Shown: positions 63,774 through 64,000 of the stretch, piece by piece | Position numbering within the stretch: position 1 is the stretch's first letter | Layout: each line of letters opens with the position of its first letter | The notes under the pieces: model-generated | Seen by the model: only the letters and a program-made list of their open reading frames with translations | The model's database searches: none | What the model was told of the DNA's origin: nothing | DNA from: Bermanella sp049115935 | GTDB taxonomy: Bacteria; Pseudomonadota; Gammaproteobacteria; Pseudomonadales; Oceanobacteraceae | Length of the DNA: 64,000 nucleotides | Assembly: GCA_049115935.1 (NCBI GenBank) | Contig: JAGDZK010000076.1 | Coordinates: forward strand, 20,288-84,287 | Direction: 5' to 3' | Made by a program: the position numbers and the translations under genes

Positions 63774-64000
63774 ATGAAAATTTATGATGATGTTTCAATG
63801 TCCATCGGTAACACACCTTTGGTGCGTTTAAATAAACTGACCGATGCCAATATTCTACTAAAAATTGAAAATCGAAACCCCGCTCACTCCATTAAATGCC
63901 GTATCGGTGCCAACATGATTTGGCAGGCTGAAAAAGATGGTTTATTAAAGCCTGGAATGGAAATCGTTGAGCCAACCAGTGGTAACACAGGTATTGCACT
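63774..64000 (+). CDS. cysK: cysteine synthase A, 3' end outside window
   Basis: The N-terminal 75 residues are present and the rest lies beyond the window. SIGNTPLVRLN, the PLP-binding Lys in NPAHSIKCRIGANMIW, and VEPTSGNTGIA are the type-A cysteine synthase signatures. The enzyme makes cysteine from O-acetylserine and sulfide. AGAGG lies six bases before ATG 63774, supporting the start. Confidence 0.95.
   Translation, partial: MKIYDDVSMSIGNTPLVRLNKLTDANILLKIENRNPAHSIKCRIGANMIWQAEKDGLLKPGMEIVEPTSGNTGIA

Noticed and set aside
1..64000. tRNA, rRNA or CRISPR loci
   Set aside because: No cloverleaf with a GGTTCGA-type arm, no rRNA segment and no regularly spaced repeats were seen on reading; a covariance-model search would be decisive.

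Overview
The window looks like chromosomal DNA of a marine gammaproteobacterium, probably of the Oceanospirillales/Alteromonadales type. The reasons are its moderate-to-low GC, the type and order of its housekeeping genes (argG, a ybbA/ybbP-like ABC pair, aroC next to prmB, ackA-pta, cysK), three GGDEF-type signalling proteins, an ornithine-lipid gene pair and a REP-associated transposase. I placed it by gene content only, without a database search. No rRNA, tRNA, CRISPR array, prophage or classical IS element was recognised.

Layout. 0-6.7 kb: a possible catabolic region. An alpha/beta-hydrolase (cut by the window edge) and an SDR dehydrogenase face a three-gene operon made of a fumarate-reductase-like flavoprotein, an SdhB-like iron-sulfur protein with a reduced cluster set, and a double DsbA/HCCA-isomerase-fold protein. 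A divergent AraC regulator flanks the operon. This is the best candidate in the window for an undescribed enzyme system. 6.8-13 kb: argG, small secreted or membrane proteins, a carboxylesterase and an ABC exporter of the YbbA/YbbP type. 13.3-19.8 kb: a membrane diguanylate cyclase, a YkgJ-type Cys protein, an AraC-like regulator divergent from a duplicated FMN split-barrel protein, a CorC/CNNM-type protein and a lipid A acyltransferase.

20-29.6 kb is an accessory zone. It holds a large metzincin lipoprotein with a suspicious A7 tract at its start, its partner lipoprotein, a NUDIX hydrolase, a membrane-protein gene broken by an in-frame TGA, small membrane proteins, an acid-phosphatase-like secreted enzyme, REP-like palindromes, tandem repeats, a Y1 REP-associated transposase and a truncated calcium-binding-type protein that stops at a tandem duplication.

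29.6-45 kb: an MFS transporter, aroC, prmB, a patatin, a DUF4892 protein, a DTW-domain tRNA-modification protein with a DUF885 lipoprotein, an RND/MMPL exporter, a DUF3422 protein, a ribbon-helix-helix protein and a Lon-like protease. 44.9-52.2 kb: a receiver protein, a hybrid kinase, a chalcone-isomerase-like protein, a divergent pair sharing a Fur-box-like palindrome, and a GGDEF/EAL protein. 52.3-64 kb: a MAPEG protein, a long FabG-type reductase, olsB-olsA, a hotdog protein, a GGDEF protein, yciH, a PilZ-like protein, ackA-pta (acetate/acetyl-CoA interconversion), a PlsC acyltransferase and the start of cysK.

Lipid handling recurs (LpxL-like, OlsBA, PlsC, patatin, esterases, DUF4442), as does c-di-GMP turnover, which fits a free-living marine heterotroph.
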